A stretch of 46,999 bases of DNA, from assembly GCF_014197255.1 (NCBI RefSeq), contig NZ_JACIFE010000012.1, positions 1-46,999 of the forward strand, written 5' to 3'. This DNA comes from Bartonella fuyuanensis. Lineage in GTDB: Bacteria > Pseudomonadota > Alphaproteobacteria > Rhizobiales > Rhizobiaceae. Of the stretch, positions 1-8,422 are shown piece by piece (the stretch's first letter is position 1; each line of letters starts with the position of its first letter). The notes beneath the pieces were generated by a model. It made no database searches. It was not told the DNA's origin and worked only from the letters and a program-made list of their open reading frames with translations. The translations under genes and the position numbers were made by a program.

Positions 1-2538
1 GCCCTCTGTTTCTATCGTGGTTTTGTTTGTCGTAACTTCTGTTGACTGTTGACGAAACTTATTCTTTTGCTTCGATTTGTCGCCTTCTTTGCCCCTCAGA
101 TCCAAATCAAAACTGTTAAAATCTTGCTCTGAAACCACGTTGAGAGCGCCACCACTGGTGAAATCCCCATTGCCCTTGGTTTTAAACTTTCCCCCAAGGT
201 TCAGTTCACCACCTGTGACAATGGTCAAATCTCCATCACTGTTGACTTCTGTCAAACGGTGCTCACTGCTTTGGGCGTTATAATGCCCTTTTTCCAATGT
301 CTCCTTATGGTCACTCTCTAGCACTAATGAACCAAATGTAGCAGAACCATCGACAATCACCGTCGTCGATCCACCACTGCTCCATTGGCCACCAGTCATG
401 CTTAAATCGCCAAGGGAGTGAATGTTTAAATCCTGTATAGAAATGATTTGAGCCTGCTGTCCGATCCGATCAACAAAACCATATTCATTCGTGTCACGGA
501 TTTTTGCAGTCCCATCAATGATTGTCTTCGCATTGAGGGTGATGATATCCCCCAGAATAACACCGGAAGAGTTGGCTAAAAGATCGCCACTGCTGAGATC
601 TACAGCACCGCTGCCAAGCAAAAAACCACCATCATTAAACAAAGTTTGCGTAGTCGAAACATGCAATGCACCATTACTCGATATGGTGCCACTATTGGTA
701 AGACGATCCGTCTCTATAGTGACGCCATTGCCTTTCAAACGTGCACTGGCAAGGTTTCCTTGCTGCGTTTTTGCCTCATAAACATCTTGTGCTAAAGAAG
801 AATTTGCTGCCAAATAAACGTGGGGTACCAAGACCTCTTGTCCATCGACAAGGTGGGTCTCAAGCCAGATCATATCCTTTTTGATCCCAGCAATCTGCTG
901 AGGCGTTAAGGCCTTGCCTAGCTCTAACCCCAAAGGACCCTGCTGCTCCACAGCATTGTCATAGAGCCTTTGCATTTGAGCATTGGGATCTTCAACATCA
1001 AGAAGAGTGCGGTTGCCTGTTAGCTCAAAGATTTGCTCACCCACCAGACGATATTCAAAATAAGCATCCCCCAACTTTTTAAACACGTGCTCAGGCTTAT
1101 AATTGCCAATCTTTTTTAAGTAATAGTCCGATCCCAAAAATTTACTTGGGTTGATAAAGTCCTGTCGCGTCTCGATTAAAAATGGCACATCCGGTGTTTG
1201 GGTCTGAGCCAATTCTGTCTTGACAGAGCTAAGCCCATCTTGCGTTAGCACCTGTATGGACTCTGGTGCGGGTGTTTTTGTGCTTGGTGCAAAAAGCCCT
1301 TTATGCCCTTTCAAACCATTGATAATCCCATCTAATCGATCATCACTAATCAGGGGTTTGGAAACATCAAAATCGGTGTTTTTAACACCAGCCAAACCTT
1401 TATCGCCAGAGCTTAAGCCAACTTGCTCAACCCCCTCACGCACCGCATGATTGTCAATAGTGCCTGTCAACTTGGCATCAAGCGTGCCACCAGCTTCAAT
1501 CGTGCCATAAACCGCATCATAAGTGCGTTTGAGTGTTTGGGTAAAAGTAGGACCATCCCATTCTTCTGCACCTTGCCCTATACATGCTGGATTTGCGGCA
1601 CTACATTGCTTATATCTGTAGCGTGTTTCAGTTACAATCTTGGTTGTTTCAATTAAATCACGCCCCTCATTGAGCAGCGTATCACCCTGCATCTCAATGT
1701 TGCCATTAGCAGCAATCAAACTATAGCTATTGCGGATATCACCGGCATGGACCGTGAGATGACGCCCTACCAAAATCTGTGCCGCATTATTGGTAAAATG
1801 AGGCTGCTGACGAATGATCGTAGTGTCGATATTTTTCTTGATCCTTGTGTGTTTATCAACATTTGGGATATTTTCCCATTCTCCTCGCACGTAACTGTGA
1901 GAAACCACTTTATCGCTAACTTCAACCCCACCTTCACGCATGTTGGTAAGCGCTGAGACATCGAAGGTCATATCGCCTGACACGGCTTCTAAAAGCCCCG
2001 AGCTGTTGATCACATGACCAGCCCGCTCTCCACTTAAGCCACGGATGATGAGATTGTCTTCAGCAATGACATCGGCAAACTTATTAATAAAATCCCCATC
2101 CAAGGAGAAAATGGCAGATTTCTTGGCATAAATCAGCCCACTATTACTCAGATCAGCGCTCACATTGAGCGCAACCCCATCCCCACTTGAACCAATACTG
2201 CCGGCATTGTCCAAAACATCTGCGGTTAAGACAAAAGCACCACCACTTTTGAGAACACCGTCTTCACCATTTAAAACCAGAGCAACTTTCCCCAATGACC
2301 GATCATGGCTTTTTGCTATAAGCGTAAAGCTGTCACGGGATAAAAGCTGACCAAAATTGGCTAAAGACCCAAGCTTTGCTTCAACAACACCCCCCACCAT
2401 GATACCGAAATTGCTTAAAACATCATGGCTGTTGAGAGTAAGTACCCCGCCTTGTGCTTCCACAACCCCAGCTTGGGTGAGTGTGCCTGCCTTCAGCGTT
2501 ACATCATAAGCACCAACCTCACTTGTCTCGCCCATCAT
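1..2538 (-). CDS. Filamentous haemagglutinin / CdiA-like adhesin, N-terminally truncated, runs off left edge
   Basis: The minus strand is open without a stop from 2646 to base 1 (882 codons). The first ATG pair is at 2538-2533. The translation is a low-cysteine repeat of short Asn/Gly/Ser-rich beta-helix units, with phrases such as LTNSGTISSNGALHVS, VDLSSGDLLANSSG and LNAKTIIDGT, as in haemagglutinin-repeat (two-partner secretion, type Vb) exoproteins. A charged Lys/Gln-rich stretch follows near the left edge. Such proteins are secreted through a TpsB partner and act in adhesion or contact-dependent inhibition. The signal peptide and TPS secretion domain at the N-terminus are absent: about 40 codons upstream of the repeats a TGA (2647-2649) closes the frame. 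No Shine-Dalgarno precedes 2538. It is therefore probably a 5'-truncated remnant or a recombination cassette for a full-length paralogue. Base composition is richer in G+C than the flanking DNA. The 3' end lies outside the window. Confidence 0.75.
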   Translation of the reverse strand, partial: MMGETSEVGAYDVTLKAGTLTQAGVVEAQGGVLTLNSHDVLSNFGIMVGGVVEAKLGSLANFGQLLSRDSFTLIAKSHDRSLGKVALVLNGEDGVLKSGGAFVLTADVLDNAGSIGSSGDGVALNVSADLSNSGLIYAKKSAIFSLDGDFINKFADVIAEDNLIIRGLSGERAGHVINSSGLLEAVSGDMTFDVSALTNMREGGVEVSDKVVSHSYVRGEWENIPNVDKHTRIKKNIDTTIIRQQPHFTNNAAQILVGRHLTVHAGDIRNSYSLIAANGNIEMQGDTLLNEGRDLIETTKIVTETRYRYKQCSAANPACIGQGAEEWDGPTFTQTLKRTYDAVYGTIEAGGTLDAKLTGTIDNHAVREGVEQVGLSSGDKGLAGVKNTDFDVSKPLISDDRLDGIINGLKGHKGLFAPSTKTPAPESIQVLTQDGLSSVKTELAQTQTPDVPFLIETRQDFINPSKFLGSDYYLKKIGNYKPEHVFKKLGDAYFEYRLVGEQIFELTGNRTLLDVEDPNAQMQRLYDNAVEQQGPLGLELGKALTPQQIAGIKKDMIWLETHLVDGQEVLVPHVYLAANSSLAQDVYEAKTQQGNLASARLKGNGVTIETDRLTNSGTISSNGALHVSTTQTLFNDGGFLLGSGAVDLSSGDLLANSSGVILGDIITLNAKTIIDGTAKIRDTNEYGFVDRIGQQAQIISIQDLNIHSLGDLSMTGGQWSSGGSTTVIVDGSATFGSLVLESDHKETLEKGHYNAQSSEHRLTEVNSDGDLTIVTGGELNLGGKFKTKGNGDFTSGGALNVVSEQDFNSFDLDLRGKEGDKSKQKNKFRQQSTEVTTNKTTIETEG

Positions 2539-2880
2539 CAATAGGCCATCACTGAAAAGCTCAACCCGCTTTTTAGAAACAATGAAAATCGTGAAAAACT
2601 TACCAAAATTAGAAATTAGAGAAACTGAATAGCTTATAAAGCATGCTCACAGAATGGGTATGATAAACGCATAAGGGGTATAGAGCTTATAACCATAATC
2701 TATACCTCTTTTGTTAAGTTGCTTACACAAAATCTTCTTTACTATGAAGGATAACAAAATAAAGTTAAAAGAATAGGATTTAGCAACATTCCTCTTAATT
2801 ATTGCGAATCAAGGTTTTTTTCGTGGAGTTTTTTTACCATACCTGCTGTCCAAAGGGTTTTTAATTCTAAAAAAATTGAC

Positions 2881-2909
2881 TTGAGGCTATAGTGTAGCTA
2901 CATTATAAT
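2881..2909 (+). promoter_or_regulatory. Promoter of the relB-yafQ locus with palindromic operator
   Basis: TTGAGG (2881-2886) and a perfect TATAAT (2904-2909) are separated by 17 bases. Between them, 2893-2902 is the perfect palindrome TGTAGCTACA, which extends to a 16-base near-palindrome at 2890-2905 overlapping the -10. A palindrome in the core promoter is the usual layout for autoregulation by a ribbon-helix-helix RelB/DinJ antitoxin, alone or with its toxin. The boxes and palindrome are seen directly; the operator role is inferred. Confidence 0.6.
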
Positions 2910-2935
2910 AAAGGTTATAAATGGAGGTACAAATC

Positions 2936-3187
2936 ATGAAAGCCGATTCTGTTGTTCGCGCTCGCATTCCTGCTGAAATGAAAAAACAAGCGATGATTAA
3001 TTTAGAACGTATGGGATTAAGTGCATCAGACCTTATCCGCATAACATTTTTGCGTGTCGCTGAAGAAGGTTGTTTGCCTTTTGATCCTAAAGTACCTAAT
3101 AGTATCACACGTAAAGCTATAAAGGAATTAGCTGAAGGTAAGACATTTAAAAACGCTGATGCCCTTTTTAAGGACTTAGGCATTTAA
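2936..3187 (+). CDS. relB: RelB/DinJ-family antitoxin
   Basis: This 83-residue protein belongs to the RelB/DinJ antitoxin family: an N-terminal ribbon-helix-helix DNA-binding segment (KADSVVRARIPAEMKKQA, then a helix with LGLSASDLI-like spacing) and a C-terminal tail that would wrap around the toxin. An ATG at 2921 gives five more residues, but GGAGG at 2923-2927 sits 8 bases before the ATG at 2936 and would be the ribosome binding site, so 2936 is preferred. The toxin frame begins one base after the stop (3189), as in two-gene toxin-antitoxin operons. The antitoxin is intact and its promoter carries a palindrome suited to self-repression, while the toxin frame is broken. It may persist as an orphan repressor or as protection against a related toxin elsewhere. 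Confidence 0.85.
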   Translation: MKADSVVRARIPAEMKKQAMINLERMGLSASDLIRITFLRVAEEGCLPFDPKVPNSITRKAIKELAEGKTFKNADALFKDLGI

Positions 3188-3188
3188 T

Positions 3189-3460
3189 ATGCTGATACCT
3201 GTTCGCTCAAGACAATTTAAAAGTGACGTACGCAAAACGGAAAAACGCGGTAAAATATGAATAAGCTGCGTACACTATTAAGTCTTCTAATTGAAGAAAA
3301 GTCATTACCAAGACATTACTGTGATCATCCACTAAAAGGCGATTGGGTGGGGTATCATGATATTCATATCGAACCAGATTGGCTGCTTATTTATAGAATA
3401 GAAGGAGATAAATTACATCTTATTCGTACAGGAACTCACTCTGACCTTTTCAAAGACTAA
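3189..3460 (+). pseudogene. yafQ: YafQ/RelE-family mRNA interferase, split by a one-base frameshift
   Basis: ATG at 3189 opens 23 codons (MLIPVRSRQFKSDVRKTEKR...), the normal N-terminal helix of YafQ toxins, then hits TGA at 3258-3260. The rest continues in another frame from 3257 to 3460 (67 residues, MNKLRTLLSLLIEEKSLP...). Inserting one base between GGTAAA and ATATG would restore a single protein of about 90 residues, the usual YafQ length. Residues corresponding to the known YafQ active site remain in the second part: the His of CDHPL, His and Asp in HDIHIEPDW, and His and Phe in THSDLF. The TGA of part one overlaps the ATG of part two as ATGA, so translation could re-initiate, but a toxin made in two pieces is unlikely to be fully active. 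A sequencing error is possible. Confidence 0.8.
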
Positions 3461-3622
3461 TTATATGGAACGTTAAAAATACTCTAACTTTTCTCTACAT
3501 AATTAGATTTTTTTACATTGCCTTTAAAAGATTATACCGTAATCTAAAATGATAGCTTTATGCTTTTCAAAAGCTTTGTTTAAAGAGAGTTATATATATT
3601 CATTTTGCTTATAGGTTTTGAA

Positions 3623-3807
3623 GGTTCCTAAAACTCTCAAAACCCCTTCAAAAATATATCATGATTGTATTTATAGGTTGTGTTTTAATATAGATTGTAT
3701 CTATAAAATGCTAATATATTGAAATATAATGACTTTTATTTTTCGATTGAAAAAAAATATATAAAGGGGCGTAAAAAGCACCTCCAAAACCCCCAAAACC
3801 TCCAAAA
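3623..3807. repeat. Short-repeat module 1 (CCTCCAAAA-type)
   Basis: An AT-rich core at about 3691-3780 contains TATTGAAATATAATG. It is followed by three tandem 9-mers at 3781-3807 (CCTCCAAAA, CCCCCAAAA, CCTCCAAAA) and preceded at 3623-3655 by looser copies of the same C-rich/AAAA pattern. The core is related to that of module 2 about 430 bases downstream, although the flanking short repeats differ. It resembles iteron-type or phage regulatory DNA, but the function is unknown. Confidence 0.5.
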
Positions 3808-4043
3808 CTCATAACCTAATGGTCCTGATAGCATTTCATATGAGTTACAAACTATCTTTTGAAAGGCTTTAAAGAATCACATGATTTTCATAAAGCACGT
3901 TGTAATCATTCTATAAATCATAAGGTTATCATTCAAAAGAACTGATTAAAATTCATAAAAGGGATTTCGATAACCTAATCAGTTTTTAATTTCATACGCT
4001 TTTCATAAGATACGCTTTAACCACTCACTAAAATAATCACTTT

Positions 4044-4233
4044 TGTCAGTTCAATTTACTGACACATAACTGACAAGTTTTAATCAATTCACATCATTGG
4101 TTATCTTTAAAGATTGTACTCTTGATATGAATTATGTCTTAAAAACATTAACCTATTGAAATATAATGTTTTAGTTTTTTATCATTTAAAAAAAATAATA
4201 GAGGGTCTAAAAGGAACTGACAACACTGACACG
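4044..4233. repeat. Short-repeat module 2 (ACTGACA-type)
   Basis: The core at about 4110-4213 shares with module 1 an AGATTGTA-like start, the TATTGAAATATAATG block, an A-tract and a purine-rich GGG stretch. Its flanks carry a different short repeat: ACTGACA occurs twice at 4058-4075 and twice at 4216-4231. The same core flanked by a module-specific repeat on both sides suggests duplication followed by replacement of the short repeats. Confidence 0.5.
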
Positions 4234-4661
4234 GTCTATTAAAAAGGATTTTTCTAATCTCTATAGTTATCAAACTCTCTTTAGATGTTTTCATAACAGT
4301 CTATAAATCGCAATTATCCTATTTATTGTTTCTATTATGAAAATGAAAGCATTGATTATAAGAGCGCGGTGCTATTAAGGTCGTTTAAATTAAAGCCCCT
4401 TATAAACAAAATTCACAAAAAAATTAAAATTCATTTAGTGAAAAAACTGATAGGTTATAAAGATAAAAATACGCATTATGAAATGCGTTTCTAAATATTA
4501 TAAATGTATAGATTAAAAAAATAACGCAATCGTTTCAGAAAGCACATAATATATCTTTAAAAGCATATAAATATAAAAGAAGCAATTAATAAGCACATGA
4601 TAATATCAATACACAATAAAATTTTCAAATACAACAAAAATATCAAAAAGATAAAATATTA

Positions 4662-4850
4662 TTTTACAATAAATACGTATTTTTCTATATAAATACTCAA
4701 TTGATGAAAATACTAAATCGATAGCGAAGAGGTTGCGATAAACCTAACCCTATTAAAAACTGATTATCTTTTATGCTTTAATTAGCATATATGATGATTT
4801 TGTCGGGTGTAGTTGCACCATATAAGACCCTTTCTGGGAAAAGCGTAACA
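4662..4850. repeat. Dispersed repeat, copy A (matches 38551-38722)
   Basis: The segment shares ordered blocks with 38551-38722: TTTACAATAAATACGT, GATAAACCTAA, TTTTATGCT.TAATTA, and a 3' block GGGAAAAG.GTAACA. Between the last two blocks the sequence diverges but can form a hairpin in each copy (here GGTG...CACC near 4805-4819). Copy A ends about 325 bases before the tRNA-Leu gene. It could be a short non-autonomous mobile element or a structured RNA or regulatory element. Confidence 0.6.
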
Positions 4851-5174
4851 ACAGACTATCTGGCGTATTTTCAACACCCGATACTCTTATAGGGTGTCAA
4901 TTGAAAACTTTTTACAGATAGGTTTTAAATATGAAAAATATATCAAACAACACCCCCATTCTCTCTAACATTTCAAATGAATAGGAAAATTCTTTACAGA
5001 TAATGTGGATAATCTATTACGCGTTCTTGTTTTCCTAATCACCTTTTAAACCACCTTTTGATAGATTTATCAGATATCAAGGTCGTACATAAAAATAATT
5101 CATTAAATAAAAAACGAGCTATAAGAAAAATGAGATAAACACCGATATTAAGTGATATTATAGAAAATTATAAG

Positions 5175-5257
5175 TGGTGCGGATGGAGGGACTCGAACCC
5201 CCACGGTCTCCCGCCAGAACCTAAATCTGGTGCGTCTACCAATTTCGCCACATCCGC
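5175..5257 (-). tRNA. tRNA-Leu (anticodon UAG)
   Basis: Read on the minus strand, the 83-base gene starts with acceptor arm GCGGATG (5257-5251), which pairs with CATCCGC (5185-5179). The D-arm contains AAATTGGTAGACGC. The anticodon stem CCAGA/TCTGG encloses the loop TTTAGGT with anticodon TAG. A variable arm and the T-loop GGTTCGAGTCC follow. The discriminator A and CCA are encoded at 5178-5175. It reads CUA and other CUN leucine codons. The long variable region and the anticodon identify leucine. Confidence 0.95.
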
Positions 5258-5436
5258 TAAACTTAACAAAGCTAATAACCTTATACAAACGGCGTTTCTA
5301 TACCATTAATTACAGAAAAAAAGCAAATAAATATATTAAAAAAAACAAATACACATTAATTCTTATAAATAACAAAAATAAAATATATGCTTTTCATACA
5401 TGGCTGCTTGCGCTAAAAATTGATCATGGTAAAGGC

Positions 5437-6708
5437 ATTTGATATTTCAATTATATTATCGATAGAGATCTTGCAGGTAGTGAAGCAAGCTATTAAATCG
5501 TTCAACTGGAGATTCCTGTTATTTTGTATGAAATGCGTTCCCAAAGAAAATCAGATGCCCATAAAAACCGATAAACTGGCAGAACTTGTTTGTTAAAACT
5601 CATTTCGTTATTATGATTCATCAATAAATGTCGGAGGACTTCTCCATACTGAAATGCGATGAGCAAAATCATTGATTATGAAAGCAGCTGATATCAACAA
5701 AGTCCCTGCGGGCAGAACTCTTGCCATTGACCGTAATGAATTTTTAAAAACCGTGACAACAGCACTCGAAAACCACCCTTTTATAATAATAAAACATGAA
5801 GGAATTCAGAAAATCCTAAAGCTTGGAAACATGTAGTCATTGCAACGGATCCTCTTACCTTACCTGCACTTGCTCAAGAATCATAGGCAATAACTGGTAC
5901 AAAATATCTTTTATTTTTTGATGCTATTGCACGTTATCCATATCGATAATAGTTGATATGAATATTTATTGATATCGGTCTCACTATAATAAAATTAGTT
6001 CTGAGAAAACAAGAAAAGACTATCTTAACTGTTCCCTAAATAAAGAACAGTATGAAACTTTCATTTAAGCATTAAAAAATGCGGACAAAACAGAATTTTA
6101 TGACTGCGAAAAAACGCCTTATTTTAATAGATGCCTCCCTATTGAAATTATGGCTGAAAGGGGATTTGAAACTTTAAGACATAATCCTATGAAACCTATA
6201 GGCTTAACCAATGCCCACAACCCTACAGTTAAACCCTATACTGTCATTCAATTATGCCAATATAATAAACTTGGTACGCTTTACAAGATGATTGGTCTTC
6301 AAACAAAACTGAAATATGATGAACGAATTTGCACATCTTGGTGATCTTCTATTGCAACACCTACCTCAACTCTCCAATCATTCTTGATCAAACTCTGTAG
6401 TTAAAACAAATAAAACGACTACACTTTGCAGGGCAGATTACTAGGATGTAAAGGTTATGCGGAATCAACTGCAAAAGGGCTTTTTGCGGAGGCATTTTGC
6501 CGCTGCAGAATATCATTACAAATGCCCTTTCTTACCTCCATAAACCACGCATTTGGAACCTTTTTAAACCATATTACAGAGAGGCACAATGTAAGAAAAG
6601 ACACAGAAAGGCAATCCTTTCAGCCAATGAATATCAATTTCAGACTCTTTCTCCTATTACTTCTATTAAACATTTAGAAAAACCCTTTCTAAGTAAAGAA
6701 AAAAATTA
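5437..6708 (+). pseudogene. trmFO: Decayed trmFO (folate-dependent tRNA uracil-54 methyltransferase)
   Basis: Pieces of TrmFO (Gid) follow one another in order across several frames. They are DLAGSEASY of the FAD-binding start, ILYEMRSQ, DKLAELVC*NSFR, LIMKAADINKVPAGRTLAID near 5674-5740, HVVIATDPLTLPALAQES then FFDAIAR near 5830-5930, [20 protein letters not shown] then GLTNAHNP (6130-6220), [51 protein letters not shown] and SFQPMNINFRLF (to about 6660). At least four in-frame stops and several frameshifts separate them, so no working enzyme can be made. TrmFO uses methylene-tetrahydrofolate and FAD to form m5U54 in the tRNA T-loop. The whole length is recognisable, which suggests decay by point mutation and small indels in place. 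Boundaries are approximate. Confidence 0.9.
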
Positions 6709-7866
6709 GCAAAAAAACAAACTATAACAACGAGAGCTCTTCTTGATTGTTTTCAGTGATTAATAGATAAATAATCAAAGAACTCCTATTGATAATACAA
6801 TATATGATTCTCTTCCCATCTACTGAATAAATCTCAATGATTCCTGTAAAAAATCATTCTAACGCCTTTTAAAAATACTGTCTTCCTTAATCAATAAATA
6901 CTGCTCTATGTTTTATTATTTATTCAATAGTGCAAATGCTGTAAAATAATTTTTAAATATAACAAAGCCTTTACTTCTATCAACAATTTAATACGTCCAA
7001 TAAATAGATAAACAGTACGTGTACAACACTATCTTTTTTGTCATTAATAATTTTATATAATCTACATTATTAAGAACTGGAGGTTTTCTGCTCTTTAACT
7101 TCCTTTTTCAAAGTTTGTGATATTCTCTCATCTTAATTCTTAGAGTATGAAGAAAAATGCTTGCTTGCAAATCACACGTGAAATCAAAACAGGAGAAAAA
7201 ATATTTTAAAACAGAGCTAAATATGTCTCTCCCATTTCAAGAATCAAGAAAAATCACAATATTGAAAGCAAAAAATGATGACGCCGCTTTACCAATTTAC
7301 AATGAATTAATTTATATCTTTCTATACTGAATGCCAAACTTGAATATTATCAGGTGTCTCTATTTCAGACTCTCTTATAAAAATTATTTGTTTAGTACAT
7401 CACAAACTAAGCTGGTACATAAGTAAAGAACTACAAACCATCCTTTATGCACCCATATCATATGTCGAGAGCTACCAAAACATTATAAGAACTGAAAAAA
7501 GCACCTGATGGCGCTAACTTGCACTTTTATTAAGTATTAAGCGTAAAAATGATCGCACATAGTAGCTTTTTAGACTTCACAAAGTTCCTTGCCTTACATT
7601 ATTTAGGAGAATCATTTTGAATATAAACCCATAGCGCTTTAGCATAATAAAAGTTAACATCACTTTTACAAACCACATAGTATTCCATTACTACAGTACA
7701 ATATTTTATTGAATCGGCTAAAAACAATGTAGTCCAAGCCTACAATATTTTATACAACACTTAAAACCACTTTCAAAAGGATCAACAACACATAAACCAC
7801 AAGGATACAAAATTCTTATGGGAAAAACGCGCACAATATAGAATAGATGTGCTTAAACATGCGTTT
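6709..7866. other. Intergenic region with no recognisable gene
   Basis: This 1.15 kb of AT-rich DNA has no open frame of useful size on either strand and no repeat or RNA that I could identify. By position, between a dead trmFO and the hup terminator, it may be further decayed coding sequence, but I could not match any piece to a family. Confidence 0.5.
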
Positions 7867-7899
7867 AAAAAACCCGCTTATAAATAAATCGGGTTTTTT
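7867..7899 (-). terminator. Rho-independent terminator of hup
   Basis: AAAAAACCCG (7867-7876) and CGGGTTTTTT (7890-7899) form a 10-bp stem around a 13-base AT-rich loop. It lies just past the hup stop codon. A-tract and T-tract at opposite ends allow it to work in both directions. Confidence 0.85.
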
Positions 7900-7912
7900 A
7901 ATGCTGTTTAAA

Positions 7913-8191
7913 TTATTTTTTATTAACTGCTTCTTTAAGACTTTTGCCTGCAGAAAACTTGGGTACAGAACGCGCTGGAATATCAATTTCAGCACCAGTT
8001 GAAGGATTACGCCCCTTCGTAGCAGCACGATGAGAAACTTCAAAAGAGCCAAAACCTGGAAGACGAACATCACCTCCTGAAGCTAAAGCTTCTGTTACAG
8101 AAGCCATAAAAGCATCAACAACAACACCCGCTTGCGCTTTCGAAACGCCTGCCTTTTCAGCAACAGAGCTAACCAATTCACTTTTATTCAT
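7913..8191 (-). CDS. hup: DNA-binding protein HU
   Basis: This 92-residue protein has the standard HU/IHF length and fold. The N-terminal helices (MNKSELVSSVAEKAGVSKAQ) form the dimer. GFGSFEV then leads into the DNA-binding beta-arm with RNPSTG and IPA (residues about 60-75), including the proline that intercalates in DNA. The final helix is FSAGKSLKEAVNKK. HU bends and compacts the nucleoid and assists replication and recombination. It lies 231 bases downstream of lon in the same direction, a common arrangement in proteobacteria. A purine-rich AAAGGAAA precedes the ATG, and a clear terminator follows the gene. It could be labelled hupB; IHF subunits differ in length and arm sequence, so HU is preferred. 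Confidence 0.95.
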   Translation of the reverse strand: MNKSELVSSVAEKAGVSKAQAGVVVDAFMASVTEALASGGDVRLPGFGSFEVSHRAATKGRNPSTGAEIDIPARSVPKFSAGKSLKEAVNKK

Positions 8192-8422
8192 AGAATATTT
8201 CCTTTCCCTATATTACCTGACAACATGACTTAATCATGCTATTAGCCAGTTTATTGAAAAGTACAGCAAACAGAAGTCTTATTTTTATCCAAAACATTGT
8301 TTTTTTAGCAATAATCATAGTTATTCACGGATTTTTTCACTTTTTTTAACAAAAAACAGAATAATAACCACAACAATGCCTTCTGCCACTTAAAAAATGC
8401 AGTTATAAATGTGATGAGTGAA

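Larger units (their letters stand above)
3461..5174. other. Long AT-rich non-coding accessory stretch
   Basis: I see no credible gene in this 1.7 kb. It holds two related short-repeat modules (about 3623-3807 and 4044-4233) and, near the tRNA, copy A of a dispersed repeat (4662-4850). The 3' end of the tRNA-Leu gene faces this region, and the toxin-antitoxin locus and haemagglutinin fragment lie beyond it. This fits a decayed integrated element next to a tRNA, but no integrase or duplicated tRNA end was found. Confidence 0.6.

Noticed and set aside
77-2350. Several short plus-strand open frames inside the first 2.4 kb
   Set aside because: They are shadows of the long minus-strand haemagglutinin frame. 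They have no ribosome binding sites and an unnatural composition.
3781-3807. Tandem 9-mers considered as a CRISPR array
   Set aside because: The units are contiguous, without spacers, and only three copies are present. No cas gene is near.
5175-5257. tRNA-Leu as an integration site for an island covering 1-5174
   Set aside because: No integrase and no second copy of the tRNA 3' end was found, so it stays a possibility only.
5230-5442. Plus-strand 70-codon open frame starting in the tRNA-Leu gene
   Set aside because: It begins inside the tRNA on the opposite strand and has Lys/Asn/Ile-rich random-like sequence.
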